A stretch of 64,000 bases of DNA from Chryseobacterium indologenes (GTDB lineage: Bacteria > Bacteroidota > Bacteroidia > Flavobacteriales > Weeksellaceae). Below are positions 44,862 to 53,755 of the stretch, in pieces. The translations under genes and the position numbers were made by a program. Position 1 is the first letter of the stretch; the number at the start of each line of letters is the position of its first letter. A model generated the notes under the pieces. The model was not told the DNA's origin. It was given only the letters and a program-made list of their open reading frames with translations, and searched no databases. Location: positions 62,001 through 126,000 of the forward strand of contig LAZY01000023.1 of NCBI GenBank assembly GCA_001013295.1, read 5' to 3'.

Positions 44862-45377
44862 ATGGATAAGATCAAAGACACAAGAAGTTTCATGAGAGTT
44901 ACACACCGTTATCTGGGGTATTTCCTTGCAGGTATTATGGCGGTATATGCGGTAAGTGGAATCATTCTTGTCTACAGAGACACTGATTTTCTAAAGAGTG
45001 AAAAAAAGTATGAAAAGACTTTATCTGTCAACCTTTCAGAAAAAGAACTGAAAAAAGAACTTAAGATGAAAGGTCTTGAAGTGGAGAAAACTGAAGGTAC
45101 CGTGCTTCATTTTAAGAAAGGGACGTATGACTCAGCAACCGGAGTGGCTAAATATTCAAAAATGGAGCTGCCTTTTGTACTGGATAAAATGGTTTCTCTT
45201 CACAAATCACAGTCTAAAGATGCCATAGCTCCTCTAAGTGTATTTTTCGGAGTAGCCCTGTTCTTCTTTGTGGTTTCAAGCTTCTGGATGTTTAATCCTA
45301 AAACAAAAGCTTTCAAACGTGGAATAAAGTTTACCATTGCAGGATTGATTATCTCAGTGATCCTTTTATTAATTTAA
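44862..45377 (+). CDS. PepSY-TM-like membrane protein
   Basis: 171 aa. It begins SFMRVTHRYLGYFLAGIMAVYAVSGI, the typical PepSY-associated TM start, followed by an extracytoplasmic section (about 40-125) and two C-terminal hydrophobic segments (LSVFFGVALFFFVVSSFWMF, and FTIAGLIISVILLLI). Shorter than most PepSY-TM ferric reductase-like proteins. Position behind a siderophore receptor suggests a role in reducing or releasing iron; this is inference. Confidence 0.75.
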   Translation: MDKIKDTRSFMRVTHRYLGYFLAGIMAVYAVSGIILVYRDTDFLKSEKKYEKTLSVNLSEKELKKELKMKGLEVEKTEGTVLHFKKGTYDSATGVAKYSKMELPFVLDKMVSLHKSQSKDAIAPLSVFFGVALFFFVVSSFWMFNPKTKAFKRGIKFTIAGLIISVILLLI

Positions 45378-45617
45378 TAAGATCATAAAAATGAATACTA
45401 AATTGGTTGAACTTTTATAATTTCTACAGTCCAGTCTCTACCTCTCTTTATTTATGATTATAAAATAAGCAATTATAATGTTAAAAATTTGAATTATATC
45501 TCACTCATAATCTTAACATTAATTTAGAAAAATTGTCTAAAATTAAGAGTCTGGCACATTTATTGTTTTTTCTATAATTCGTGAATAATAAACATTTAAT
45601 TATTAAAATAATAAATT
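45378..45617. other. Upstream region of porin-like gene
   Basis: 240 bp, AT-rich, with TTG near 45534 and no gene. The spacing could allow a promoter, but no perfect TAnnTTTG element is seen. Confidence 0.3.
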
Positions 45618-46208
45618 ATGAAAAAACTTATTTTAACAGGGATATTGGCTGTTGCAGGTTTAACAGCAACTGCAAACGCTCAGATTCAGAAAGGTAATTG
45701 GATGGTAGGGGGTAACCTTGCAGGCGCCAACTTCGGATTAAACAAAGGAGGTGGTTATGATTTTAATATTCAGCCAAAGGGAGCTTATTTCATTGAAGAC
45801 AATGTTGCATTAGGAGGATATGTAGATTTAGGTTTCAAAGGAGCTAAAGATGCGCCAACTACTTTTACATATAACGTAGGTGCGTTAGGACGTTACTATC
45901 TTAACCCGGGAGAGCAAGGAGTAAATAACTTACTACACCACGGAAGATGGTTCCTTGAAGGTAATGTAGGTATCGGAGGAACATCAATCTCTAAAGGAGG
46001 TTCTTCTTCTAATGGTCTTAACTTTGGATTCGGTCCTGGTTATTCATACTTCATTACACCTAATATTGGTTTAGAAGGTTTGGTTAAGTATGATGCAAAC
46101 GCAGGATTTGGAAGCGGTGGATATACTAACAAAATTACTTTTGGTTTAGGATTCCAGATTTACCTTCCAACGTCTAAAGCAAAACAAATCATCAACGACG
46201 TTAAGTAA
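45618..46208 (+). CDS. Small outer-membrane beta-barrel protein
   Basis: 196 aa with signal peptide MKKLILTGILAVAGLTATANAQ. Gly/aromatic strands (GNWMVGGNLAGANFGLN, NVALGGYVDLGFKGA, WFLEGNVGIGGTS, NIGLEGLVKYDANAGFG, ITFGLGFQIYL) fit an eight-stranded OmpA/OmpW-like porin-family barrel. Length is usual for that group. It is followed by a strong terminator, so it is probably monocistronic. Function unknown. Confidence 0.87.
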   Translation: MKKLILTGILAVAGLTATANAQIQKGNWMVGGNLAGANFGLNKGGGYDFNIQPKGAYFIEDNVALGGYVDLGFKGAKDAPTTFTYNVGALGRYYLNPGEQGVNNLLHHGRWFLEGNVGIGGTSISKGGSSSNGLNFGFGPGYSYFITPNIGLEGLVKYDANAGFGSGGYTNKITFGLGFQIYLPTSKAKQIINDVK

Positions 46209-46233
46209 TCACTGAAATACTTATAAAAAAATG

Positions 46234-46267
46234 AAAGCGCCCCAAAATTTTATTTTTGGGGCGCTTT
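46234..46267 (+). terminator. Terminator after porin-like gene
   Basis: AAAGCGCCCCAAAA pairs with TTTTGGGGCGCTTT, a 14-bp stem ending in TTTT. Confidence 0.9.
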
Positions 46268-46306
46268 TCGTACAAATTAAAACTAAACTATAAAAAATCA
46301 AATAAA

Positions 46307-46942
46307 TCATGTATTGGGTTGGGGCGTATATCTCAGATACGGCTTTATTTCTGTTACTCCTTTTGGGAATATTTTTCGGGCTTCTTCTGTGGAAATTGTA
46401 GGAGGAACAATAACATCTTCTCCATTCACCCAATTTACTGGAGTTGCTACACGATAATTATCCACAAGCTGTAAAGAATCCAGCACTCTAAGGATCTCGT
46501 CAAAATTCCTTCCTGTAGAGGCCGGATAGGTAATAATCAGTCTTACTTTTTTGGAAGGGTCAATAATAAGAAGAGAACGTACAGTAGCCGTCGCCGAAGC
46601 ATTGGGATGAATAAAATCATACAATTCCGAAACAGTTCTGTCTTTATCAGCAATAATAGGAAAACGGACCTCTGTATTTTGGGTTTCGTTAATGTCTTTC
46701 ACCCAGTTTTGATGGTCTTCTACCCCATCTACACTCAAAGCAATCACTTTAGTATTTCTGTCATCAAACTCAGACTGCAGCTTTGCCGTATATCCCAGTT
46801 CTGTAGTGCATACCGGCGTATAATCTGCCGGATGGGAAAACAGAATTCCCCAGGAATCACCTAAGTAATGGTAGAAATTAATATCTCCTACAGATGACTC
46901 TGCCTGAAAGTTGGGTGCTGTATCTCCTAGTTTGATTGACAT
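46307..46942 (-). CDS. 1-Cys peroxiredoxin (Prx6 type)
   Basis: 211 aa. The active site SHPADYTPVCTTELG is at about residues 34-48, with peroxidatic Cys in P-x-x-x-T-x-x-C form. It has a C-terminal dimerisation extension (TPVNWVNGEDVIVPPTIS) characteristic of Prx6. No further resolving cysteine is visible. It reduces hydrogen peroxide and organic peroxides in the cytoplasm. It starts 95 nt from the divergent MscS-like gene. Confidence 0.93.
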   Translation of the reverse strand: MSIKLGDTAPNFQAESSVGDINFYHYLGDSWGILFSHPADYTPVCTTELGYTAKLQSEFDDRNTKVIALSVDGVEDHQNWVKDINETQNTEVRFPIIADKDRTVSELYDFIHPNASATATVRSLLIIDPSKKVRLIITYPASTGRNFDEILRVLDSLQLVDNYRVATPVNWVNGEDVIVPPTISTEEARKIFPKGVTEIKPYLRYTPQPNT

Positions 46943-47037
46943 AATGTTTCGCTTTTATAGTCTACAAATTTAGTAGACTTTTTGGAACTGGCAAATTTTT
47001 TGATGAAAATTTATATATTTAATGTAAAATTTTATTC

Positions 47038-47922
47038 ATGGAGAAAACCGGACTCACGTACATAGATTTGGTGTATAAGGTATTGGAAAATTGGTACGTA
47101 ACGTTTGCAGAACTTACTCCTAAACTTATCGTCGGCATTTTAGTATTTACATTCTTTCTTATCACAAGTAAATACATGAGCCAGATTGCTGTAAAACTCT
47201 TTCACAAGTTCTTTCCAAAAAGTCAGAAAGAGAGTTCACTGGTTACCTTAATCAGTATCTTCAGATTTCTGATTATGCTGATGGGGACCTTTATTTCTCT
47301 TGAAATCATGGGCTTCAGCGGTTTCCTTTGGAAATTTATCGGAAGTTTGGGGGTAGCCGGGGTGATTGCCGGGGTTGCTTTAAAAGATCTTGTATCCAGT
47401 ATTTTTTCAGGAATGCTGATCGGAATTGATAAAGCCTTCAAAGTGGGCGATTATATTACAATCGGTGCCCATTCCGGAACGGTACAGGAAATCGGGTTCT
47501 TAACGACCAAAATCCTTACAGATGATGGAAAGAAAGCCTATATTCCCAATCAGGTTGTCTTCAATGCTCCTTTTTATAATATTACGGCATCACCACAACG
47601 CAGAATTATTTTAAATTTTGAAATTCCTGCGGATGAAGATATAAGCAAAGCTCAGAAAGGAATTCTGGACGTCGTCAGAAATCTTGATAATGTGGATAAA
47701 CTGGATACTGCAGAAGTCATCTTTACAGATCTGAAACAAGGGTCTTTTAATCTTCAGGTAAAATTCTGGATTAAGGTGGGAGCCAATCTGGCGCAGGTAA
47801 GAAGTAATGCCTATTTAAACATTAAAGAACGTTTTGATACGGACAATATTCAGCTGGTGACACCAACGAGTATCAGTATTACGAGCGGAGAACAGAATCT
47901 GCCGGAAAGTCAGGATAAGTAA
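47038..47922 (+). CDS. MscS family mechanosensitive channel
   Basis: 294 aa. Transmembrane segments at about 25-45, 60-85 and 90-110, then the pore helix GSLGVAGVIAGVALKDLVSSIFSG with the alternating Gly/Ala packing of MscS TM3. The MscS beta domain follows: FKVGDYITIGAHSGTVQEIG and IPNQVVFNAPFYNIT. It releases solutes on osmotic downshock. Small-conductance type by length. Confidence 0.94.
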   Translation: MEKTGLTYIDLVYKVLENWYVTFAELTPKLIVGILVFTFFLITSKYMSQIAVKLFHKFFPKSQKESSLVTLISIFRFLIMLMGTFISLEIMGFSGFLWKFIGSLGVAGVIAGVALKDLVSSIFSGMLIGIDKAFKVGDYITIGAHSGTVQEIGFLTTKILTDDGKKAYIPNQVVFNAPFYNITASPQRRIILNFEIPADEDISKAQKGILDVVRNLDNVDKLDTAEVIFTDLKQGSFNLQVKFWIKVGANLAQVRSNAYLNIKERFDTDNIQLVTPTSISITSGEQNLPESQDK

Positions 47923-47972
47923 TTTCTTTATCTCACGCAGATTTGCTAATTCTGTGGATACATCGGAATCAT

Positions 47973-48004
47973 AAAAGCTGTTTCATTTTTGGAACAGCTT
48001 TTTT
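47973..48004 (+). terminator. Terminator after the MscS gene
   Basis: AAAAGCTGTT pairs with AACAGCTTTT, extended by C/G, followed by TTG. Confidence 0.8.
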
Positions 48005-48019
48005 GTTGGGAAACACTAG

Positions 48020-48083
48020 GGCGCAAAGATTTTATCTGCGATACAATTGAATACGTTTATGATTGCCACGAATGCACGAATAA
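48020..48083. repeat. Dispersed repeat GCGCAAAG...GCCACGAATG, copy 1
   Basis: GCGCAAAG, TTTATC, GCGATA, AATTG and then TTGCCACGAATGCACGAATA occur in the same order as at 62674-62738. This copy lacks the inverted arm seen there. The region 47923-48294 otherwise holds no convincing gene. Confidence 0.75.
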
Positions 48084-48294
48084 TCTTATTTTTGCGTAAA
48101 ATATATGCTTCATAATTCTGAAAAACAAATACATATGATATAACTTTTCATATAAAATTAAAAAAATGAGTTATGATTTTAAAGGATATAAAAAGCTATT
48201 TGCCATCACAACTACATCAATAAAAAAATCGTGTATTCGCTCCAAAAAAACTTATAGTGAAGATCCTCGATATTCCTTTGTCATTCAACAAAGA

Positions 48295-48786
48295 TTATTG
48301 GTGACGATTTTTGGGAGCCACAATACTGTCCTTTTTAGGAATTTTAGTAATACTATCATTTTTATCGATCCGGGCTTCTCCCATAACAGGCTTGTTGTTG
48401 ACGGTAGGCGAATCCTCTTCTATTTCCACCACTACTCCTGTTGTAGCATAAACTTCCGGTTTGGGTTTTGAACAGCCTGTTAGAAACAGAAGTATAGAAA
48501 ACATGCTTAATACAAACTTATGATTCTGAAAGCCTGAAGGAATAAATGTAAAGAATCGCGATTTTAGTTTTTCAGATGAAGCTGAATTGTTTAACTGATA
48601 ATCATAAAATCTGCCACACACCTGTTCATCTTTCTTCTCTTCTATAATTTGTTGAATTTCCTGAGGCTGTTTTTGTGTAAAGTCAATCACACATTTGCTG
48701 CAGACAGCACAAAATCTTCCTTTTTCCTGTGGAGACATGGATTCCCAGTTTTCGGAGCATGGTTCCGGAATGTATAAATTCTTCAT
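48295..48786 (-). CDS. Hypothetical protein with N-terminal ENWESM/CxxC module
   Basis: 163 aa from the ATG at 48786 (a longer form begins 18 nt upstream). MKNLYIPEPCSENWESMSPQEKGRFCAVCSKCVIDFT-type N-terminus: two short cysteine motifs (CAVC, SKC), probably metal-binding. Then a coiled section, a transmembrane helix (about 95-115, FVLSMFSILLFLTGC) and a polar tail rich in D/K. It resembles a conserved flavobacterial N-terminal module. Function unknown. Confidence 0.68.
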   Translation of the reverse strand: MKNLYIPEPCSENWESMSPQEKGRFCAVCSKCVIDFTQKQPQEIQQIIEEKKDEQVCGRFYDYQLNNSASSEKLKSRFFTFIPSGFQNHKFVLSMFSILLFLTGCSKPKPEVYATTGVVVEIEEDSPTVNNKPVMGEARIDKNDSITKIPKKDSIVAPKNRHQ

Positions 48787-48810
48787 GAATAATGTTTTGT
48801 ACATATATTA

Positions 48811-48840
48811 AAAAACCGTTCCAAAAATGAAACGGTTTTT
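48811..48840 (-). terminator. Terminator of sucC
   Basis: AAAAACCGTT pairs with AACGGTTTTT across a ten-base loop, with T-rich ends, 22 nt after the sucC stop. Confidence 0.85.
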
Positions 48841-48862
48841 AATTTTATATGAAAATTTTAGA

Positions 48863-50053
48863 TTATGCTAAAACTTCTTTTACTTTGTTTGCAGCTTCTT
48901 CTAAAGTAATTGCAGAGTGTACCGGAAGACCAGACTCGTCAATTAATTTTTTAGCTTCTACAGCGTTAGTTCCCTGTAATCTTACGATCAATGGAACCGG
49001 AAGGCTACCCATAGCTTTATAAGCATCTACAACCCCTTGAGCAACTCTGTCACATCTTACGATACCTCCGAAGATGTTGATAAGGATTGCTTTTACGTTT
49101 GGATCTCTTAGGATGATTCCGAAAGCAGTCTGTACTCTCTGAGCATCTGCAGTACCACCTACGTCAAGGAAGTTAGCCGGGTTACCACCTGATAATTTGA
49201 TGATGTCCATAGTTGCCATTGCAAGACCAGCACCGTTTACCATACAAGCAACGTTACCATCCAGTTTTACGAAGTTAAGACCAGCTTCACCAGCTTCAAC
49301 ATCCATTGGATCTTCTTCTCTTGTATCTCTAAGCTCAGCTAAGTCTTTGTGACGGAATAATGAGTTGTCATCTAAAGTTACTTTAGCATCTACAGCGATA
49401 ATTTTGTTATCTGAAGTTTTTAATACCGGGTTGATTTCGAAAAGAGATGCATCAATCCCTGTATAAGCATTGTAAAGAGAAGAAATAAATTTCACAAATT
49501 CTTTGAATGCATTTCCTTCAAGACCTAGGTTGAAAGCAATTTTTCTAGCCTGGAATCCTTGAAGACCGATAGCCGGATCAATTAATTCATTGTGGATTAA
49601 GTGAGGAGTTACTTCTGCAACGTGCTCAATATCCATCCCTCCTTCAGTAGAATATACGATCGTATTTTTCCCTTCAGCTCTATCTAAAAGAATAGAAACA
49701 TAAAATTCTTTAGTTTCAGATTCTCCTGGATAATAAACATCTTCTGCAATCAAAACAGAGTGTACTTTTTTACCTTCAGCAGACGTTTGTGGAGTTACCA
49801 ACTGCATTCCGATGATATTCTGAGCGTTCTCTTTAAGTTTATCCATGTTTGGAGAAAACTTAACACCCCCACCTTTACCACGACCACCTGCGTGAATCTG
49901 TGCTTTTACCACCCAAGCCTGAGCTCCGGTTTCAGCAGTCAATTTTTCAGCAGCTGCTACAGCTTCATCTACGTTGTTTGCAACGAAACCACGTTGGATA
50001 GCTACTCCATACTTTGATAAAATCTCTTTTGATTGATACTCGTGAAGATTCAT
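48863..50053 (-). CDS. sucC: Succinyl-CoA synthetase beta subunit
   Basis: 396 aa, full length. Citric-acid-cycle enzyme forming succinate with nucleotide triphosphate. N-terminal MNLHEYQSKEILSKYGV, ATP-grasp region KAQIHAGGRGKGGGVK near 50, and C-terminal GGIVRCDRVAQGVVDA and LQGTNAVEAKKLI. The alpha subunit (sucD) is not in this window, so the pair is not adjacent here. Confidence 0.97.
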   Translation of the reverse strand: MNLHEYQSKEILSKYGVAIQRGFVANNVDEAVAAAEKLTAETGAQAWVVKAQIHAGGRGKGGGVKFSPNMDKLKENAQNIIGMQLVTPQTSAEGKKVHSVLIAEDVYYPGESETKEFYVSILLDRAEGKNTIVYSTEGGMDIEHVAEVTPHLIHNELIDPAIGLQGFQARKIAFNLGLEGNAFKEFVKFISSLYNAYTGIDASLFEINPVLKTSDNKIIAVDAKVTLDDNSLFRHKDLAELRDTREEDPMDVEAGEAGLNFVKLDGNVACMVNGAGLAMATMDIIKLSGGNPANFLDVGGTADAQRVQTAFGIILRDPNVKAILINIFGGIVRCDRVAQGVVDAYKAMGSLPVPLIVRLQGTNAVEAKKLIDESGLPVHSAITLEEAANKVKEVLA

Positions 50054-50214
50054 ATTATTTTTATTATTTTATTTTAATATTTAAAGGTTGACAAATTTAC
50101 TAAAAACAGATGAAATATCAATTTTTATTTTAAAGAAAGCAATGCTGTTCAAAGAAATTTAAAGGAGATAAAAATCATGTTTTTAGACAGAAAAACGTGA
50201 ACGGAGACTCATTA

Positions 50215-51096
50215 TCATTTTCCTTTTACAATTCCGAATTTTTTATTGACAAAATCAATGATGATAATTTTATCCATGAAAAAAACGTTCCCTATAATCC
50301 CATCGATCCCATCTTGTTTTAATGCAAAATAGTCTCCATCGGTATACCAAAGTTCATTGGCTTTAAAATATTCCTTCCCTATTTGAATCTTTTTATCAAT
50401 CTCCACAGCTTTTACAATCAACGGGTTATTAAAATTACGGATATTCAGTTCTTCTTTATACTTAGAGTTTCCGATCAGCTCTGCAAAATTCTCTTTATAG
50501 GTAACAATCGGAAAAATACTTGCCCCGCTATCATACTGAAAGTTATACATTTTATTATCAATTTTCAAAGGCAGAATAGGCTTATTATTTTTGACCTGAA
50601 TGTTGATAAAGTCTGCTTTGGACTTCAATTTCTTATCTAAAACATCAGTGACGGTCAATTCGTTGTTGGGAAAATCGATAACCAGGTATTTATTCTGAAA
50701 TAGATCTGCTCCTACTACTCCACATACCTCTCCCTGATCAAAATTCAAAATGCCGGAAAGTTTATAGTTTTTTATCGAATAGCCATCAATATTGAAACTC
50801 TGATTTTCAACAGAGAACATCTTATGCCCGGCTGCTTCTGAGGCAGCATCAACTTTTTTGTTTCTTAAAAGTTCTGTGCCCTCAAAACATTTGTCATAAA
50901 TTAATGTTGTATTGGCTCCCAGATCAAATTGAAAAGGATATGTTTTATTTTCAATTGAAAAAGGAACACTCATGGCAATATGGTCAATCAATTTATTTCC
51001 GATAGAATCTTTCTCCCATTTGAAATGAATGGTCTGTGCCGCTATGGTAGATGATAAAGCAAGAAGCACCGGTGAAATAATTGTTTTTAGGTTCAT
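50215..51096 (-). CDS. Retropepsin-like aspartic protease-family protein
   Basis: 293 aa with N-terminal signal MNLKTIISPVLLALSSTIAAQ. Two lobes carry degenerate aspartic-protease motifs: FQFDLGANTTLIYDKC (D-x-G form) and FQYDSGASIFPIV, each followed by hydrophobic strands; GIIGNVFFMDKIIIIDF resembles the end of a pepsin fold. Retropepsin-like proteins of this size are found in Bacteroidota as exported proteases or binding proteins. Activity is not assured. Confidence 0.78.
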   Translation of the reverse strand: MNLKTIISPVLLALSSTIAAQTIHFKWEKDSIGNKLIDHIAMSVPFSIENKTYPFQFDLGANTTLIYDKCFEGTELLRNKKVDAASEAAGHKMFSVENQSFNIDGYSIKNYKLSGILNFDQGEVCGVVGADLFQNKYLVIDFPNNELTVTDVLDKKLKSKADFINIQVKNNKPILPLKIDNKMYNFQYDSGASIFPIVTYKENFAELIGNSKYKEELNIRNFNNPLIVKAVEIDKKIQIGKEYFKANELWYTDGDYFALKQDGIDGIIGNVFFMDKIIIIDFVNKKFGIVKGK

Positions 51097-51256
51097 GATA
51101 TTAGTTTTATTGTAATATATAAAGGAAGATCAGCTCAAATATGCGAAGATTTCAGGAAACATACAAAACCTCAGCTTAATACTCGCTTGTCCTGAATTCA
51201 TAAAAAAAGCTCTTCAACTAAAAAAAGCTCTATATTGATCTAAATTGTAATTCATT

Positions 51257-52534
51257 TTATTCTTCTGCCAATTTCTCCGATTGTGACCCGATAAACGGAA
51301 TTTTCGGAGCCATAAAATATCCGGTAAGACTGGCAAATAATATCGGAACAAAATAGGTAAACCCTGTCAGTGTTCCCAAAATAATGGTTGTACTCATAGG
51401 CGTTCTCGTCACACAAGCATTGATGGCAGCCATACAGCTTACAATGGCCAGGGTTGTATCTACACCCGGGAATAGATTGTGGATAATTAATCCTAATGTT
51501 GTTCCTACAAAGAAAAGAGGAATGATAAAACCACCTCTCCATCCGGAAGTTACGGTAATGGCAATCGCCAATATTTTAAAAATCAGAACCAGAATCAGAA
51601 ACTTCAGTCCGAAGTTTCCACCGATCAGCTGATTGATCTCATTGTGCCCGAAATATCTTGTGATAGGAAAATTATAGGCAATAACTCCCAAGATAATTCC
51701 TCCCACTAATGTTTTAATGTAAATTGGAAATTTTCTGTATTCAAAAATCTTTTTGAAAAACTTTACGACAAAGATGAAGATCCATCCAAATAGAGTTCCT
51801 ACAATTCCGAACAAAGTTGCGTATAGAAAATCATACACTCCGGTGTAATGATAAGCTTTCAGATCCCAGGTTGCTCCTATTCCCAAATGAATGATCAGCG
51901 CAAACATCAGATAACTGAAGCAGCTTGCTACCAAAGCAGGAATAATTGCCTTGTAATATTCAACGGCATGTTTATGATGCAGGATTTCCAGAGAAAAAAG
52001 ACTTCCTCCAAGTGGAGCACCGAATAATGCGGTAAAGCCTGATGCCATCCCGGCAATACTTAAAGAGCGCAGCTCCTCTCCTTTCAGTCTGAAAATTTTT
52101 CCAAGCCAGGTTCCTGTAGATCCTGTTACCTGCACCAAAGGCGCTTCGGGTCCTAAGCTTCCTCCTGATGCCACACAAAAGAGTGATGACAATATCATAG
52201 AAGGGTTGTTCTTCGGTTCCAGTTTCCCTTTATTGAACCTGATATTATTAACGATCAGGTGAATTTCTCCGGGATCACCGATAAAGTGGATTACCAGCCC
52301 GGCCAGCAGACCACAGATTGCCATTGTAGGAATCACCTGCCAACCTTGGAATTCGGCCAGAAATTCGGTAAAATGTTCCAATACTATCCAATATCCGCCG
52401 GCAATAATACCACCTATAAGACCTGTAACTGCCCACATAAAAAAAGTACGGCTAAATACAAACGGATTGAATCTGATAGGCTGATCCAAAAGATTAAATG
52501 TCTTGATAATTCGTCTTCTTCTATTGATTTTCAT
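51257..52534 (-). CDS. ClC family chloride channel/transporter
   Basis: 425 aa, about ten to twelve membrane helices. GGSLGPEAPLVQVTG is the G-x-E-x-P selectivity motif with the gating glutamate, GWRGGFIIPLFF is the second anion-binding motif. No C-terminal CBS domains, as in bacterial ClC antiporters. A proton-coupled chloride exchanger is the family's usual role; ion specificity cannot be told. Confidence 0.93.
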   Translation of the reverse strand: MKINRRRRIIKTFNLLDQPIRFNPFVFSRTFFMWAVTGLIGGIIAGGYWIVLEHFTEFLAEFQGWQVIPTMAICGLLAGLVIHFIGDPGEIHLIVNNIRFNKGKLEPKNNPSMILSSLFCVASGGSLGPEAPLVQVTGSTGTWLGKIFRLKGEELRSLSIAGMASGFTALFGAPLGGSLFSLEILHHKHAVEYYKAIIPALVASCFSYLMFALIIHLGIGATWDLKAYHYTGVYDFLYATLFGIVGTLFGWIFIFVVKFFKKIFEYRKFPIYIKTLVGGIILGVIAYNFPITRYFGHNEINQLIGGNFGLKFLILVLIFKILAIAITVTSGWRGGFIIPLFFVGTTLGLIIHNLFPGVDTTLAIVSCMAAINACVTRTPMSTTIILGTLTGFTYFVPILFASLTGYFMAPKIPFIGSQSEKLAEE

Positions 52535-52610
52535 TTTAGTTTATTATAAATAGTAAAAGAATATCATCATTTGTCTTTACTGATTATGACCGCTTTTGCA
52601 ATATGTATTT

Positions 52611-53298
52611 TTATTTGAATACCACTATAATAGGCTGTGAAAAGGTTTGTACAATCGGTTTTTTATTATAAATCAAAGGTTTTTCCAAACCACCCACCGC
52701 ATAAAGGAACAATGCGCTGATGATACCGAACTCCTTATCTGATGATTCACTGTATTGTACTTTTTTAAATTTTCCATCTACATCAATGGTAAAATTCAAT
52801 TTACAACGATAGGGTTCCCCAGTAAGGTCATCTATTAAATAAACAGGAAAGTCAACTGTCAGCTGTTTCTTCAAGTCTACAAGCTGCTGGTAATTTTCAA
52901 CCTCAGCAATATTGATGGAAGTATTTTTCACTTCCTTCTGAGGTGTGATTCCTGCTTGAGGCACATTGTTTTCAATTTGCCCCCCGTTCACTGCTTTGAA
53001 TGAAATACCAGGATCTGCCTTTCCAATCACCACATCTTTATCATAGATACTTTGATACAGGCTTTTAAGATTTTTTATTTTTTCACCGTAAAAGGCTCTA
53101 TACTTTTGATGATATAAAGCAGCATCCTTTTTGTAATCATAGCGTTTTACACTATCGGAAAAAAGCTTTTGTATATTTTTTACTTCCGTTAAGATACCTC
53201 TGTTCATTAGTACTTTCTTCTCCTGTGCACTGATTTTCTGAACACTTAGAGAAGAAATAATGAACGCAATAAAAAAATAATATACAATGACTCTTCAT
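52611..53298 (-). CDS. Exported protein with frameshift in a poly-T signal region
   Basis: The main frame gives 198 aa from an internal ATG (53207). A better signal-peptide start MKSHCILFF... at 53298 would connect in frame if one T were removed from the run of seven T (plus-strand 53271-53277), giving ...FIAFIISSLSVQKISAQEKK. The body (TKNIQ-like helices, then a TonB-C-like section FTIDVDGKFKKVQYSESSDKE) suggests a periplasmic domain. The shift could be real decay, slippage or a sequence error. Confidence 0.65.
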
Positions 53299-53367
53299 GA
53301 TGTGATTTTTCAGCAAGCAATCTACACAAAATACTGTAATTCTTCTTTTTTGCCTGACTGACAATGA

Positions 53368-53754
53368 TTAGATTCTATTTTTAGCAAAATAAAAAATAAG
53401 CATTCCCCAGCTTAAGATCATCATAAGACCTCCAAGCGGAGTAATTGGTCCTAAGAATTTAAGATTCATTCCCAGATAATCCTGCATGCTCAGGAAGTAG
53501 ATGCTCACGGAGAATAAAAGGGTTCCTGCAATCATTAAAATGGAAGTCCATTTCTCGGCAGAAGTTTCAAATTTTAAGATATATCCGATGATCAGCAGGA
53601 AAAAAGCTGCATACATCTGGTATCTCACTCCTGTTTCAAAACTTTCCAGTCTTTCTACAGCTAATATTTTCTTTAAAGCATGAGCTCCGAATGCCCCTAA
53701 TATTACAGACACCATTCCGTAAACCGCTCCAAAAACTAAAGTAATTGTTTTCAT
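53368..53754 (-). CDS. DUF423 family membrane protein
   Basis: 128 aa with four hydrophobic segments. FGAVYGMVSVILGAFGAHALKKIL at the N-terminus and GSITPLGGLMMILSW-type ending (GPITPLGG) are the DUF423 signature. Inner-membrane protein of unknown role. It starts 2 nt downstream of the DUF3298-like gene's stop, as the last gene of the mvaA cluster. Confidence 0.9.
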   Translation of the reverse strand: MKTITLVFGAVYGMVSVILGAFGAHALKKILAVERLESFETGVRYQMYAAFFLLIIGYILKFETSAEKWTSILMIAGTLLFSVSIYFLSMQDYLGMNLKFLGPITPLGGLMMILSWGMLIFYFAKNRI

Positions 53755-53755
53755 T

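Noticed and set aside
46456-46470. Single TTATCCACA inside the peroxiredoxin gene
   Set aside because: An isolated match within coding sequence is expected by chance.
48166-48471. 101-codon plus-strand frame
   Set aside because: Most of it is antisense to the 48295-48786 gene, with low-quality composition before that.
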